Origin: Akkermansia muciniphila
GTDB lineage: Bacteria > Verrucomicrobiota > Verrucomicrobiia > Verrucomicrobiales > Akkermansiaceae
Length of the DNA stretch: 64,000 bases
Direction of reading: 5' to 3'
Assembly (NCBI GenBank): GCA_945890645.1
Contig: CAMDCV010000003.1
Coordinates: 106,822-170,821, forward strand
Part shown: piece after piece, positions 51,198 to 60,164 of the stretch
How the letters are laid out: each line of letters starts with the position of its first letter
Position numbering within the stretch: the stretch's first letter is position 1
The notes under the pieces: generated by a model
Told to the model about the DNA's origin: nothing
Database searches by the model: none
What the model saw: only the letters and a program-made list of their open reading frames with translations
Program-made: the position numbers and the translations under genes

Positions 51198-52046
51198 ACG
51201 GCTTCCATCGATTACGGCGGTTTGCCGTAACTCTGCTGCTAGAGTTCGGAGGATAAGTTGTTTTTTTAGACGGATGATTTGCTGGCGGATTTCTTCAGTT
51301 TTTTCTTCGAGGCTTTGCTGCACAGCGGGTTTGATTTCTAGGGGATAAACAAGATGCACGGCATTATCGTGACTGATGATAGGACTGATTTCTTTTTCGC
51401 GAAGAGAAAACAAAATGGCTTCGAAGGGATGGAGTAAGCGTTCCATGGTAATCCAATCGAGGTCGATTTCTTTGTTGTGCTTCTGCGTGTGCTCGCGGGC
51501 AAGATCCGCAAACTCGGCGGTGCCATCGATCACTTGTTGGCGCAGTGCAAGCAGATGTGAGTATTCCGTCCAAGGGTGGGCGTGATCGGGGAAACGCAAT
51601 AGGTGCAGCGCACGCACTGCAGGAGGTTGAAAAAACTCGTGTTGATGTTCGCGATAGTAATTGGCAATTTCTTCATCGCTGGGTGTGCCAACTTCGGCGA
51701 ACAATTCACTGGTAAATCGATCCATACGCAGCGCGGCGGTGGTTTCCTGATGAATTTGGGCGTGGTGTTTTTCGATGAGCTCCCATGAGGCACCGTTTTC
51801 GCGCCACTGGCGCAGTGCTTTTTCCATGGCTGGTTTGACGAGGGATTCGTCGATCTTAGGATACCGTTTTTCTGCTTCTTGGGCTAACAGAATGCCGTCG
51901 ATGACTTCCTCTTCCGCTTGTGCGAGAAATTCATCGTCACGCTCGCAGCAGGAAACTTCGGTGAGCAGTTCCGCCGTCGTTTTGATGCGCTGAAAGGCAT
52001 CTTCAATCAAAGACGGGTCGATGGGTTCTTGGTTAACGATCAGCAT
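51174..52046 (-). CDS. parvulin-like peptidyl-prolyl isomerase (NifM/SurA-like)
   Basis: 290 residues. A helical SurA_N-like first half (FLAQAEEEVIDGILLAQEAE, PSDEEIANYYREHQHEFFQP) is followed by a parvulin domain from about residue 145 (VRALHLLRFPD, AEFADLAREHTQKHNKEID, ISPIISHDNAVHLVYPLEI). No signal peptide is visible, so it is either cytoplasmic, as NifM, or the leader is missing. It starts seven bases after the Spy-like gene, suggesting one unit for envelope protein folding. Moderate confidence in the family. Confidence 0.75.
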   Translation of the reverse strand: MLIVNQEPIDPSLIEDAFQRIKTTAELLTEVSCCERDDEFLAQAEEEVIDGILLAQEAEKRYPKIDESLVKPAMEKALRQWRENGASWELIEKHHAQIHQETTAALRMDRFTSELFAEVGTPSDEEIANYYREHQHEFFQPPAVRALHLLRFPDHAHPWTEYSHLLALRQQVIDGTAEFADLAREHTQKHNKEIDLDWITMERLLHPFEAILFSLREKEISPIISHDNAVHLVYPLEIKPAVQQSLEEKTEEIRQQIIRLKKQLILRTLAAELRQTAVIDGSRSQDPTPE

Positions 52047-52052
52047 GAGAAA

Positions 52053-53024
52053 TTATTTTTCGATCAAGCCCTCCGGTGCCGGCCCCTGCATCATCGGTGC
52101 CATTTGCGTGTAAAATGACTGATCGCGTGCTTCAATGATGCTGAAGTATTGCGAAAGTTGTGCCGGGGTCAAAATGGTTCGTAGTGATTCGATTTTTTGG
52201 GCTGTGGAGTTTTTGCGCGCTTGCACGATTGTTTCGATCATTGCAGCTTTGTCTGATGATTGATTGATGGAAGCGTTGGCGGCAGCGGCTAGGCTCATGG
52301 CATCGCCTGCGGATCCAAAGCCCATGGCGTCGAATGTTTCTGCGTATAGGCCGGTGCGATCGAGCACTTCGCTTTGGGTGCTGCTGGCATTTTGATGCAG
52401 AGCGTTGAGCACGGCGCTTTGCTGGTCAGGGCTGAGATCGATTTTTTCCAACACGTCAGCAAACTCCTTTTGTGCCGTGGCTAACGCACGGTTGCTGGCT
52501 TGTTGTTTGCGAAAGTCATTCAGCTTGGTGATTTGCTCGCTTTCGAGAACTTGTGCGAGTGATTCATTGAATCGTTTTTCCACTACTTCTGCTTCTTCCA
52601 GCATGCGGCGGGGATCGATGTTTTTGCCTGGCGCGTAGATGTTGAGGTCATCGCGTTTTTTTTGATAGAGTTGGAGCAGGTGTTGTTGTTGTTCGATGGT
52701 CAATCCGAGCAACTCAGTGAGGCGTTGTATGTATCCTTGGTCTTTGAGAGCGAGGCTGTTGCGAGCGGTGTTGGCAAGTTGTGTGCGAGCTTCGATCAGT
52801 TCCGGAGGAAGTGGCACGCCTTCCGCCGTGTGTGTGGAGAGATCAAAAGTAGGTGATTTCGGGTCTTTGCGACTGCTGGTTCCAAGTCCCGCATTTGCAT
52901 TGCCGGAACTAACGATGGGGTTGGTGATTTCAGCGCTGTGCGTTTTGCTGGTCGGTTTAATAAACCATGCGAATAAGAAACCAAACAGCGCGCAAAGTGA
53001 GGGGATGATGGCAGGGTGTTTCAT
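52053..53024 (-). CDS. periplasmic Spy/CpxP-like protein with membrane anchor
   Basis: 323 residues. An N-terminal signal or anchor (IIPSLCALFGFLFAWFI) leads to a long helical protein with three LTxxQ-like motifs (LTIEQQQHL, LSPDQQSAV, LTPAQLSQY), the mark of Spy/CpxP chaperones. It is about twice their usual length and may contain two such units. Charged helices fill the rest (RRMLEEAEVVEKRFNESLAQ). Likely an envelope-stress chaperone or regulator (inference). The parvulin-like gene follows after seven bases. Confidence 0.7.
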   Translation of the reverse strand: MKHPAIIPSLCALFGFLFAWFIKPTSKTHSAEITNPIVSSGNANAGLGTSSRKDPKSPTFDLSTHTAEGVPLPPELIEARTQLANTARNSLALKDQGYIQRLTELLGLTIEQQQHLLQLYQKKRDDLNIYAPGKNIDPRRMLEEAEVVEKRFNESLAQVLESEQITKLNDFRKQQASNRALATAQKEFADVLEKIDLSPDQQSAVLNALHQNASSTQSEVLDRTGLYAETFDAMGFGSAGDAMSLAAAANASINQSSDKAAMIETIVQARKNSTAQKIESLRTILTPAQLSQYFSIIEARDQSFYTQMAPMMQGPAPEGLIEK

Positions 53025-53163
53025 GATGTGTCACAAGCGTTAGCGAATGTAAGATGGATACTAAGATAAAACCACTAATACACTGTTACCGCTAAATTCA
53101 CTGATTTAAAGGCAATTTTTGACAAGAAAAGTCACAAAACGCACGGAAGGTAGGCAAAGCTAA

Positions 53164-53219
53164 ATTGATGATTGATGATTGATGATTTTTGATTTCCTGA
53201 GACCCGAGACCCGAGACCT
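53164..53219. repeat. two adjacent heptanucleotide tandem repeats
   Basis: ATTGATG occurs three times in tandem at 53164-53184, followed by a degenerate ATTTTTG. GAGACCC occurs twice and GAGACCT once at 53199-53219. They fill the 240-bp space between the PilT and Spy-like genes, which otherwise is A+T-rich with no gene. Confidence 0.85.
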
Positions 53220-53264
53220 CACACCTGATTGACTTGGATGGGCACTTGGAAAGCGCTGCCTCGT

Positions 53265-54374
53265 TTAGTGAGCGCCAGGGGCTTCTCCAGAAGCGTTGCC
53301 GAGGGCGGCCAATTCGGGTGGGAGGAATTTTTTGAAGCGGTTTTTGTCGATCGCTTTCATGTAGGCCTCTTGGGGTGAAATGATGCCTTCACGAAGTTTG
53401 GACCAGATGGATTCATCCATGAATTGCATGCCTTCGCTCTTGCCGCCGGTGATGACGTCGTTGAGTTTTTGCGTGGCCCCTTCCCGAATGATCGCGGCCA
53501 CGGCGGGGGTGGCGAACATGATTTCATGGACGGCCGTTCTGCCAGGTTTGTCACTGCGACGGCAGAGCAACTGCGCGAGAACTCCCCGCAGTGAGGCGGC
53601 GAGCATGGTTCGCACCTGAGATTGTTGGTCTGCAGGAAAGACGTCGATGATCCGGTCTACGGTCTTGCGAGCGTTGTTTGTGTGCAGGGTGCCAAACACA
53701 AGGAGACCCGTTTCTGCGGCGGTGAGCGCTAGAGAAATTGTCTCAAGGTCGCGCATCTCGCCGACGAGCACGATGTCCGCATCTTCCCGCAGGGCTGCGC
53801 GCAAGCCATCAGCGAATGAGGGCGTTTGGATGGGCACTTCCCGCTGCGTTAGGATCGAGCGTTTGTTGCGATGGACGAATTCGATCGGTTCTTCGACGGT
53901 GATGATGTGGCGGTTGAAATTCGTATTGATGTAGTCGAGCAGAGCCGCGAGTGTAGTAGATTTTCCGGAACCGGTAGGGCCTGTCACCAGCACTAAACCC
54001 GAGCGCATGTGACCGAATTCTTTCACCACGGATGGCACGCCCAGCGATTCGAGCGACATGATTTCGGTGGGAATCAGTCGGAATACAGCGGCGAGACCAT
54101 TTTTCTGTTTCAGGTAGTTGCAGCGGAAACGCGAGGCTTCATCCATCGCGTAGGCGAAGTCGAGGTCGCCACTTTTCAGGTAATTTTGAAAAGCTTTAGG
54201 GTCGCAAATTTCGCCGAGCAGATCGCGAAATTCATCGCCGGTGAGAATCGGTTGATCAGGGATGGGCACGATGGCACCGTGCACGCGGATTTTGGGGGGT
54301 TGTCCTTCCGAAAGGTGGAGGTCCGATCCTTTGGATTCGACGAGGTAGTTGAAATAGGCATCGATGCGGGCCAT
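53265..54374 (-). CDS. pilT: PilT-family twitching ATPase, copy 2 of tandem pair
   Basis: 369 residues. Walker A GPTGSGKSTT, Asp box ITVEEPIEFVH, Walker B ADIVLVGEMRDLETI and His box GTLHTNNA are all present, with the N-terminal PAS-like domain (GSDLHLSEGQPPKIRVHG). PilT is a hexameric motor that retracts type IV pili; the C-terminal signature LREGIISPQEAYMKAIDKN is kept. It follows the other PilT gene by 30 bases. No other pilus gene is in the window. Confidence 0.95.
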   Translation of the reverse strand: MARIDAYFNYLVESKGSDLHLSEGQPPKIRVHGAIVPIPDQPILTGDEFRDLLGEICDPKAFQNYLKSGDLDFAYAMDEASRFRCNYLKQKNGLAAVFRLIPTEIMSLESLGVPSVVKEFGHMRSGLVLVTGPTGSGKSTTLAALLDYINTNFNRHIITVEEPIEFVHRNKRSILTQREVPIQTPSFADGLRAALREDADIVLVGEMRDLETISLALTAAETGLLVFGTLHTNNARKTVDRIIDVFPADQQSQVRTMLAASLRGVLAQLLCRRSDKPGRTAVHEIMFATPAVAAIIREGATQKLNDVITGGKSEGMQFMDESIWSKLREGIISPQEAYMKAIDKNRFKKFLPPELAALGNASGEAPGAH

Positions 54375-54404
54375 AAGAGTGGGAAATATTGTTAGGTGAA
54401 TCGG

Positions 54405-55484
54405 TTAGGATTGAAAGAATGCGCGCATTTGAATTTTATCCTCGGCGCGATAGAGGCATTCTTCCTGAGTGATGGAACCTTGGATGTAGAGGCGACGCAG
54501 CGATTCATCCATGGTGATCATGCCGACGTTTTTACCGGTTTGCATGATGCCGGGGAGCATGAATGTTTTGCCTTCGCGAATGCAGTTGGCAACGGCGGGC
54601 GTATTGACGAGTAGTTCGAGCGCGAGCACGCGGCCTGAGCCATCGCCCTTGGGCACAAGTTGTTGGGAGAGAATCCCGCGGAGGGATTCTGACACCATGA
54701 TGCGGATTTGGTCGCGTTGGTCAGTAGGGAAAACGTCGAGGATCCGGTCCAGTGTGCGTGGGGCATTGCCGGTGTGGAGTGTGCCCAATACAAGGTGTCC
54801 CGTTTCCGCAGCCGTGAGAGCGAGCTGAATCGTTTCCAAGTCGCGCATTTCTCCGACCATGATTACATCCGGATCTTCCCGCAGAGCGCCGCGCAGTGCT
54901 TTGGCGAAGGAATCAGTGTGGGAGTGAACCTCCCGTTGATTGACGTGGCAACGTTGTGAGTCGAAAACATATTCGATCGGATCTTCGAGTGTGAGGATGT
55001 GGTCCTCACGGTCACGATTGATGAAGTCAACGAGTGCGGCGAGCGTGGTGGATTTTCCCGAGCCGACGGAGCCTGTTACCAGCACAAGCCCGTTGTGATA
55101 GCGGGTTAACGGGACGATGTGATCGATCGGCAGACCAATGTCGTGGATCGAGCGGATTTGGGTGCTGATGATACGGAAAACAATATCGAGCCCGAGGCGC
55201 TGGCGGACAACCGAGGCGCGGAATCTCCCTTGGCCATTGTCGTAAGCGAAATCGACGTCTCCTTTTTCATCGAGCCGTTTCCATTCGGTTTCACCGAGGA
55301 AAGATTTTGCCAGTTTGAGTGTTTCCGCTTCGGTGAGAGGTTCGTGGTCATCCCAGATCGGCAGTAGTTGTCCATTGCGTCGCCAAGCTGGAGGAAATGC
55401 TGTGGCGAGGTGAACATCGGAGCAGCCGTATTCTTGGCCGAGGCGAAGGTATTGATCGACGTGATCAAGGACAGTGTGGGACAT
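54405..55484 (-). CDS. PilT/PilU-family twitching ATPase, copy 1 of tandem pair
   Basis: 359 residues with the same domain order as the gene downstream: Walker A GSVGSGKSTT, ILTLEDPIEYVF, DVIMVGEMRDLETI and GTLHTGNA. It differs in the N-terminus (GCSDVHLATAFPPAWRRNG) and the C-terminus (YIQGSITQEECLYRAEDKI). Two PilT-like proteins, as PilT and PilU in Pseudomonas, often work together, but which one is which cannot be told here. Upstream gene of the pair. Confidence 0.93.
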   Translation of the reverse strand: MSHTVLDHVDQYLRLGQEYGCSDVHLATAFPPAWRRNGQLLPIWDDHEPLTEAETLKLAKSFLGETEWKRLDEKGDVDFAYDNGQGRFRASVVRQRLGLDIVFRIISTQIRSIHDIGLPIDHIVPLTRYHNGLVLVTGSVGSGKSTTLAALVDFINRDREDHILTLEDPIEYVFDSQRCHVNQREVHSHTDSFAKALRGALREDPDVIMVGEMRDLETIQLALTAAETGHLVLGTLHTGNAPRTLDRILDVFPTDQRDQIRIMVSESLRGILSQQLVPKGDGSGRVLALELLVNTPAVANCIREGKTFMLPGIMQTGKNVGMITMDESLRRLYIQGSITQEECLYRAEDKIQMRAFFQS

Positions 55485-55536
55485 GTGGATTTTATGAGAG
55501 ATAGATGAGAAAAAATCAATCAGAGAAATGCGGGGA

Positions 55537-55908
55537 TTATGGGGAGGTGCGGCGAGGTCCAGATCGGGGCGTTATACGTTTTTGTAATTCATTCCAAAGC
55601 CATGTTTTGAGAGCGGGTTTTGCAAAGGCAAATGCAGTCGTGAGGGCCAAGCCCAAAAGGCCTTTGCGCGTGGTGCGGCTAGGGGCCGGCAGAGGAGCTT
55701 TTTTGCGAAGCAGCGATGTGGCGAGCAGGCCAAAAACAGCGGATCCTGCGAACCACCATGTGCGATTCGAGCGGATGCTATCTCTTAAGCGTGCGGGGAT
55801 GTCCGCACGATGACGAAGTTTATGCCAGTGAATGGCAATGGCTTCTCGCGCGGCATCATTGCGTTCGATCAGAGCTTTGATTTCTGCTTTTTGAGACTTT
55901 TCATCCAT
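55537..55908 (-). CDS. small membrane protein (YqjK-like position)
   Basis: 123 residues from the ATG at 55908. A charged N-terminal helix (SQKAEIKALIERNDAAREAI) precedes two hydrophobic segments (WWFAGSAVFGLLATSLL, GLLGLALTTAFAFAKPAL). The start overlaps the end of the preceding gene by 40 bases. The three genes 56290, 55869 and 55537 match the order DUF883/YqjD, YqjE, small third protein of enterobacteria. Function unknown. Confidence 0.65.
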   Translation of the reverse strand: MDEKSQKAEIKALIERNDAAREAIAIHWHKLRHRADIPARLRDSIRSNRTWWFAGSAVFGLLATSLLRKKAPLPAPSRTTRKGLLGLALTTAFAFAKPALKTWLWNELQKRITPRSGPRRTSP

Positions 55909-56276
55909 AATCGATCTTTCGTGAATTCCGCCCGTGTGAGCGGAAAAGCGGGTGCGCCTGGGCGCTTCAGTAAAACGGCGAAACGCCAGGCGATAAGTCC
56001 GTGAATTGCTCCTAAAAGCAATGCGAAAGTCCACCAAGGCCAATCAGTAAAGTGCTGCAATGCACCAATGATGCCAGCGAGAAGGCACAGCCAAGCGAGC
56101 AACGCAATGCCAGCCAAGCCCAACGCCTCAATGGTCTTCTGAATAGCAGTACGAGCGGCATCGCGCGATTCCAACCGTATTAGCTCAACGCGAGTCGCAG
56201 CAAATTCCGCAAAAGCAGATTGCCAATCATCAGCGTCGGAGCCCGTGGCCGGTGGAGCTGTAGGTTCCTCACTCAT
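55869..56276 (-). CDS. YqjE-like / phage-holin-3-6 family membrane protein
   Basis: 135 residues. A soluble helical head (FAEFAATRVELIRLESRDAA) is followed by two membrane helices (LAGIALLAWLCLLAGIIGAL and WWTFALLLGAIHGLIAWRF), typical of the YqjE/holin-3-6 family. Members are inner-membrane proteins co-encoded with YqjD. Thirteen bases separate it from the YqjD-like gene. Confidence 0.8.
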   Translation of the reverse strand: MSEEPTAPPATGSDADDWQSAFAEFAATRVELIRLESRDAARTAIQKTIEALGLAGIALLAWLCLLAGIIGALQHFTDWPWWTFALLLGAIHGLIAWRFAVLLKRPGAPAFPLTRAEFTKDRLWMKSLKKQKSKL

Positions 56277-56289
56277 AGGAGCAGAGACC

Positions 56290-56721
56290 TTAGCGGCGTG
56301 CGATCAATCCGATCAAGAAGCCAACGCCGAGTGCTCCTAGCACACATTTGGTAGGATGCTCGCGGATGTAGGATTCGGCACTGGTGTGAGCATCACGCGC
56401 TTTATCGCGGGTGTCATACCACTGTTCTTGAGCGACTTCACGAAATTGAGCAGCTTTTTCTGTAGCGGAAGCTTTGAATGCAGTTGCTTTTTCCACGGCA
56501 ATGGTGCGCGCTTCTCGAGCTTTTTCAGCAGTCATATCGCGGAAATGGGTAGCGCTTTCCACAGCTTTGTCTTTCAGAGCACCCGCTTGACCAGCAAGGT
56601 CTTTGATTTTTTCTTCCGCAGCGACGCGAAGATCGTGAGCGGCTTGCGAGACGGAAGGAGTGGGGGCGAAACCAGCCTGAGGATTGTGGCTGTCGGTGTT
56701 GCTTGGATAGGGCTCGGTCAT
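56290..56721 (-). CDS. YqjD/DUF883-like membrane protein
   Basis: 143 residues from the ATG at 56721. Long amphipathic helices (AAHDLRVAAEEKIKDLAGQA, EKAREARTIAVEKATAFKA) with repeated Ala-Lys-Glu patterns end in the family tail YIREHPTKCVLGALGVGFLI followed by GLIARR. DUF883 proteins such as YqjD and ElaB attach to the inner membrane by this tail and bind ribosomes in stationary phase. First gene of the trio. Confidence 0.88.
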   Translation of the reverse strand: MTEPYPSNTDSHNPQAGFAPTPSVSQAAHDLRVAAEEKIKDLAGQAGALKDKAVESATHFRDMTAEKAREARTIAVEKATAFKASATEKAAQFREVAQEQWYDTRDKARDAHTSAESYIREHPTKCVLGALGVGFLIGLIARR

Positions 56722-56822
56722 AGTGGTAGGGAGTAAATGGTTATTCAATATTGACAATTGTGAGTATGTCACGGCTTTGGCGGAAAAGCAAGGGACAGTT
56801 TTTGTCAGAGGTGTATTTATTG

Positions 56823-58916
56823 CTAGGCGCTCGGAGTGTGTGGCTCAAAGGTGAGAGAGCGCTCATGCTCACGGGCTTTGGCCATACGTTTCGCCTCGCG
56901 GAAAAAGTGCAACTGCGCGCGGAAGGGCTTTTGTCCTTTGGCCGGAACGATAGCCTTGGAAATTCCCGTCGCTAGCACCTCGTGAGCGTTGCTATTGTCC
57001 AAGAAGCAGTTTTTCAAAATGCTCGTGAGACGACGTTTCAACGCAGGGTCTTCGATGGGAATCATCAGCTCGATGCGACGGTCGAGATTGCGCGACATCC
57101 AGTCAGCGGACGAGATGAAGACCGCGGTCTCGCCACCTTGATGAAAGGAAAAGATACGCGCGTGCTCGAGATAGCGATCAATGATCGATACGACTTTGAT
57201 GTTTTTCGAAAACTTCTTGTCGTTTGGTTTGAGACAGCAAACACCACGAACGTTTAGCGAAATTTGCACACCCGCTTGCGATGCCTTGTAAAGCGCATTA
57301 ATGATATCAGGATCTTGGAGGGAATTGACCTTTGCCATGATGAAAGCGGGTTCACCGAGTTTGGCGCGGTCGGCCTCAGAAGCGATCAGTTCTAACAGAC
57401 GTGGCTTCATCTGTGTCGGCGCGGGGACAAGGTGGCGGAAACGCAGAAGCTTTGAGCGGCCCGTGAGAGCATTGAAGAACAAGGACGCGTCATGACCGTA
57501 ATCGGGCCTGCAGGTGAGGTAGGAAATGTCAGTGTAGAGCTTCGAGGTGGTCTCGTTATAGTTACCAGTGCCGAGGTGCACATAACGGCGCAGCATGCCT
57601 TCTTCGCGGCGCACCACGAGGCAGATTTTTGCGTGAGTCTTGAGGCCTTTGACACCATAAACAATCGTGACCCCGGCGTTTTGCAATTCATCGGCTCGCA
57701 TCAAATTGCGTGCTTCATCAAAGCGTGCCTTGAGTTCGATTAATACCGTGACTTGCTTGCCGTTTTGAGCCGCGAGAATCAAGGCATCGATGATGCGCGA
57801 TTTTTTTGCCGTACGGTAGAGCACCTGTTTGATCGCGAGCACTTGTGGATCGATGGCGGCTTCTTCTAACAAACGCAGCACGGGATCGAACGATTGATAA
57901 GGATGAAACAAGAGCAAATCCTTCTGCGCAATCGCTTCAAACATCGTAACACCCGGTGCGATGTCAGGCGAATGTTGCGCGGGCCAATCGTCATCGCGCA
58001 GCATGTGAAAGCCGGGAAGAAACGCGAGATCCATTAAGCTAGCAAGTCCCACCGGACCACGCGGGATGGTGTAGATGTCCTCGCGACCCGCACCAGTGGC
58101 ACTACGGATGATCGCGATGAGTTCGCGCGGGCAAGAGATTGGCACTTCGATGCGCACCGTGTCGGCGAAGCGTCGTGCGGTGAGAACCTCTTCCATTTCA
58201 TCGGCGAGATCGTTGGTGTTGTCTTCATCGACCGTGATGTCGCCATTGCGGGTGAGGCGAAATACGCCCGAAGACGTGATCACTTCTCCTGGAAACAAAG
58301 ACGATGCATGCAAGGCGACAAGATCTTCTAACAAAATAAATGTGTTAGGGCTATTCGTGAGTGAGATGCGTCGGCCCAGCGATTCAGGAAGAGGGATAAA
58401 GGCATAGCGTTTCTCATTCGTTTCCGGATTTTGGATGCGACAGGCAAGAATCGGTGTCAGCGCGGGCAATGTCGGTGCTTCTTCCTCCGGGTTATAGGCG
58501 AGGGGCGTGAGCACCGGCATGATGGCGTGCTCGTATGTCGCGCGAAGTGAGGTTTTTTGCGAATCACTCAAGCGTTGCGGATCGAGAAAATGAATGTCGT
58601 GTTTCGCTAATAACGGCAGCAAGACCCCGTGCAGTAGGTGGTATTGATCTTCGACGAATTGCAAGATGCGTTTACGTAAAAGTTCGAGCTGTTTCACGGG
58701 AGTGAGACCACTGGCATCGGGGGTTTTGCGACCGGTGCGTTGCATGATCATCAGCCCGCCGATGCGTACTTGGAAAAACTCATCGAGATTCGATGCTGTA
58801 ATGGCGAGAAATTTCACACGTTCCAGCAATGGCACATCAGCGCGCTGCGCCTGATGCAGGACGCGTTGGTTGAACTCGACCCAAGAGAGTTCACGATTCA
58901 GGAATGGAGTGCTCAT
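56823..58916 (-). CDS. ppk1: polyphosphate kinase 1
   Basis: 697 residues from the ATG at 58916, giving the conserved opening FLNRELSWVEFNQRVL; an upstream start at 59039 would add a tail without similarity. The four PPK1 domains are complete. Key sites are KTHAKICLVVRREEG (autophosphorylated His), VTVLIELKARFDEARN and RYVHLGTGNYNETTSKLYTD. The enzyme makes long-chain polyphosphate from ATP. No ppx gene is adjacent. Divergent from nagA with 105 bases between. Confidence 0.96.
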   Translation of the reverse strand: MSTPFLNRELSWVEFNQRVLHQAQRADVPLLERVKFLAITASNLDEFFQVRIGGLMIMQRTGRKTPDASGLTPVKQLELLRKRILQFVEDQYHLLHGVLLPLLAKHDIHFLDPQRLSDSQKTSLRATYEHAIMPVLTPLAYNPEEEAPTLPALTPILACRIQNPETNEKRYAFIPLPESLGRRISLTNSPNTFILLEDLVALHASSLFPGEVITSSGVFRLTRNGDITVDEDNTNDLADEMEEVLTARRFADTVRIEVPISCPRELIAIIRSATGAGREDIYTIPRGPVGLASLMDLAFLPGFHMLRDDDWPAQHSPDIAPGVTMFEAIAQKDLLLFHPYQSFDPVLRLLEEAAIDPQVLAIKQVLYRTAKKSRIIDALILAAQNGKQVTVLIELKARFDEARNLMRADELQNAGVTIVYGVKGLKTHAKICLVVRREEGMLRRYVHLGTGNYNETTSKLYTDISYLTCRPDYGHDASLFFNALTGRSKLLRFRHLVPAPTQMKPRLLELIASEADRAKLGEPAFIMAKVNSLQDPDIINALYKASQAGVQISLNVRGVCCLKPNDKKFSKNIKVVSIIDRYLEHARIFSFHQGGETAVFISSADWMSRNLDRRIELMIPIEDPALKRRLTSILKNCFLDNSNAHEVLATGISKAIVPAKGQKPFRAQLHFFREAKRMAKAREHERSLTFEPHTPSA

Positions 58917-59021
58917 GTGCCAAAACCATAGGGAGAGAATTGCGGTTTGCCAAGTATCATACTTGCAGAATTGGCTTGATGCCGCATGCTTCCTGCCGCA
59001 GGATTTTCTACCGCCTTTTTC

Positions 59022-60161
59022 ATGAAAACACTGATTCAAAACGTCACAGTCATTTCGCCTCAGTCGCGTCTTGAAGGGCAGTCTATTTTGCTCGAAGCAG
59101 GGAAAATTGTGAGCGTGGGTGAGTCCGCGATGCCTGCCGATGAAGTCATTGATGGCAACGGTCTACTCGCGGTACCCGGATTTTTCGATATCCATTGTCA
59201 CGGTGCGGATGGGGCGGATGTTTGTGACAATTCGTTAGAGGCAGTGCGGCACGTCGCACAGAAAAAATTAGCCGAAGGCGTGACGACATGGCTGCCCACT
59301 ACTCTCACACAGCCGAAAGAAATCCTGTGCGACATTGTCGGCAAAGTAGCACTTTATCGCGAGCAGCAAGATTTCACGCGTTGCCCTGGATTGCACATCG
59401 AAGGGCCATACATCAATCGCGACAAAGCCGGCGCGCAAAATCCCGAATTTGTGCGCTTGCCGGATTGGGAAGAGTTGCGCGCCTTGCATGCCATCGCTCC
59501 GGCGATGATTGTTTCGCTCGCACCAGAAATGCCCGGTGCTTTGGAGTTGATCGCGGCTGCGACAAAAGCGGGCATCGTTTGCTCAGCCGCGCATACATCC
59601 GCTACTTACGCGCAACTCGCAGACGGCATTGCAGCGGGCTTGAAACATTTGACCCATTTCGGCAATGCGATGACGCCCTTGCACCATCGCGAGATCGGTG
59701 TGGTTGGTGGTGGTTTGTATGACTCGCGGGTGAAACTTGAACTGATTTGCGATACCATTCATCTTTGCCCTGATATGCTCAAGATGATCTTCGCAGTGGT
59801 GCCGATCGAGCGCCTCTTGATGATCACGGATAGTGTCGCGGCATCGTGGATTGGCAACGGCACGATGAAACTCGGCGGCTTAGATGTGCTGATCGAAAAT
59901 CATGTCGCGCGTCTGAAGGAAGGCGGTGCCTTAGCCGGATCTACCTTGCTCGCTAACGAGGGTTTGCGCAATGTGGTGGAAGTCACCGGATGGGCGACAG
60001 AAAAAGTCATCCAAGCTACGTCATGGAATCAGGCGCAGTCGTTAGGAATGCAAGGTTTCGGAAAAATTGAGGCAGGCTATCACGCTGACATCACCTTGCT
60101 GCGAGAAGATTTTTCCGTCGCCCGCACGATTGTCGGCGGCGAGTCGCGTTTCATCGCGTGA
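59022..60161 (+). CDS. nagA: N-acetylglucosamine-6-phosphate deacetylase
   Basis: 379 residues from the ATG at 59022. Amidohydrolase metal motifs: FFDIHCHGADG (His58, His60), GLHIEGPYIN (Glu ligand), SAAHTSA and KHLTHFGNAMTPLHHRE (His ligands), catalytic Asp in LMITDSVAAS. It removes the acetyl group from GlcNAc-6-phosphate in amino-sugar and cell-wall recycling. No nagB gene is in the window. Its stop lies three bases from the dprA stop on the other strand. Confidence 0.95.
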   Translation: MKTLIQNVTVISPQSRLEGQSILLEAGKIVSVGESAMPADEVIDGNGLLAVPGFFDIHCHGADGADVCDNSLEAVRHVAQKKLAEGVTTWLPTTLTQPKEILCDIVGKVALYREQQDFTRCPGLHIEGPYINRDKAGAQNPEFVRLPDWEELRALHAIAPAMIVSLAPEMPGALELIAAATKAGIVCSAAHTSATYAQLADGIAAGLKHLTHFGNAMTPLHHREIGVVGGGLYDSRVKLELICDTIHLCPDMLKMIFAVVPIERLLMITDSVAASWIGNGTMKLGGLDVLIENHVARLKEGGALAGSTLLANEGLRNVVEVTGWATEKVIQATSWNQAQSLGMQGFGKIEAGYHADITLLREDFSVARTIVGGESRFIA

Positions 60162-60164
60162 CCT

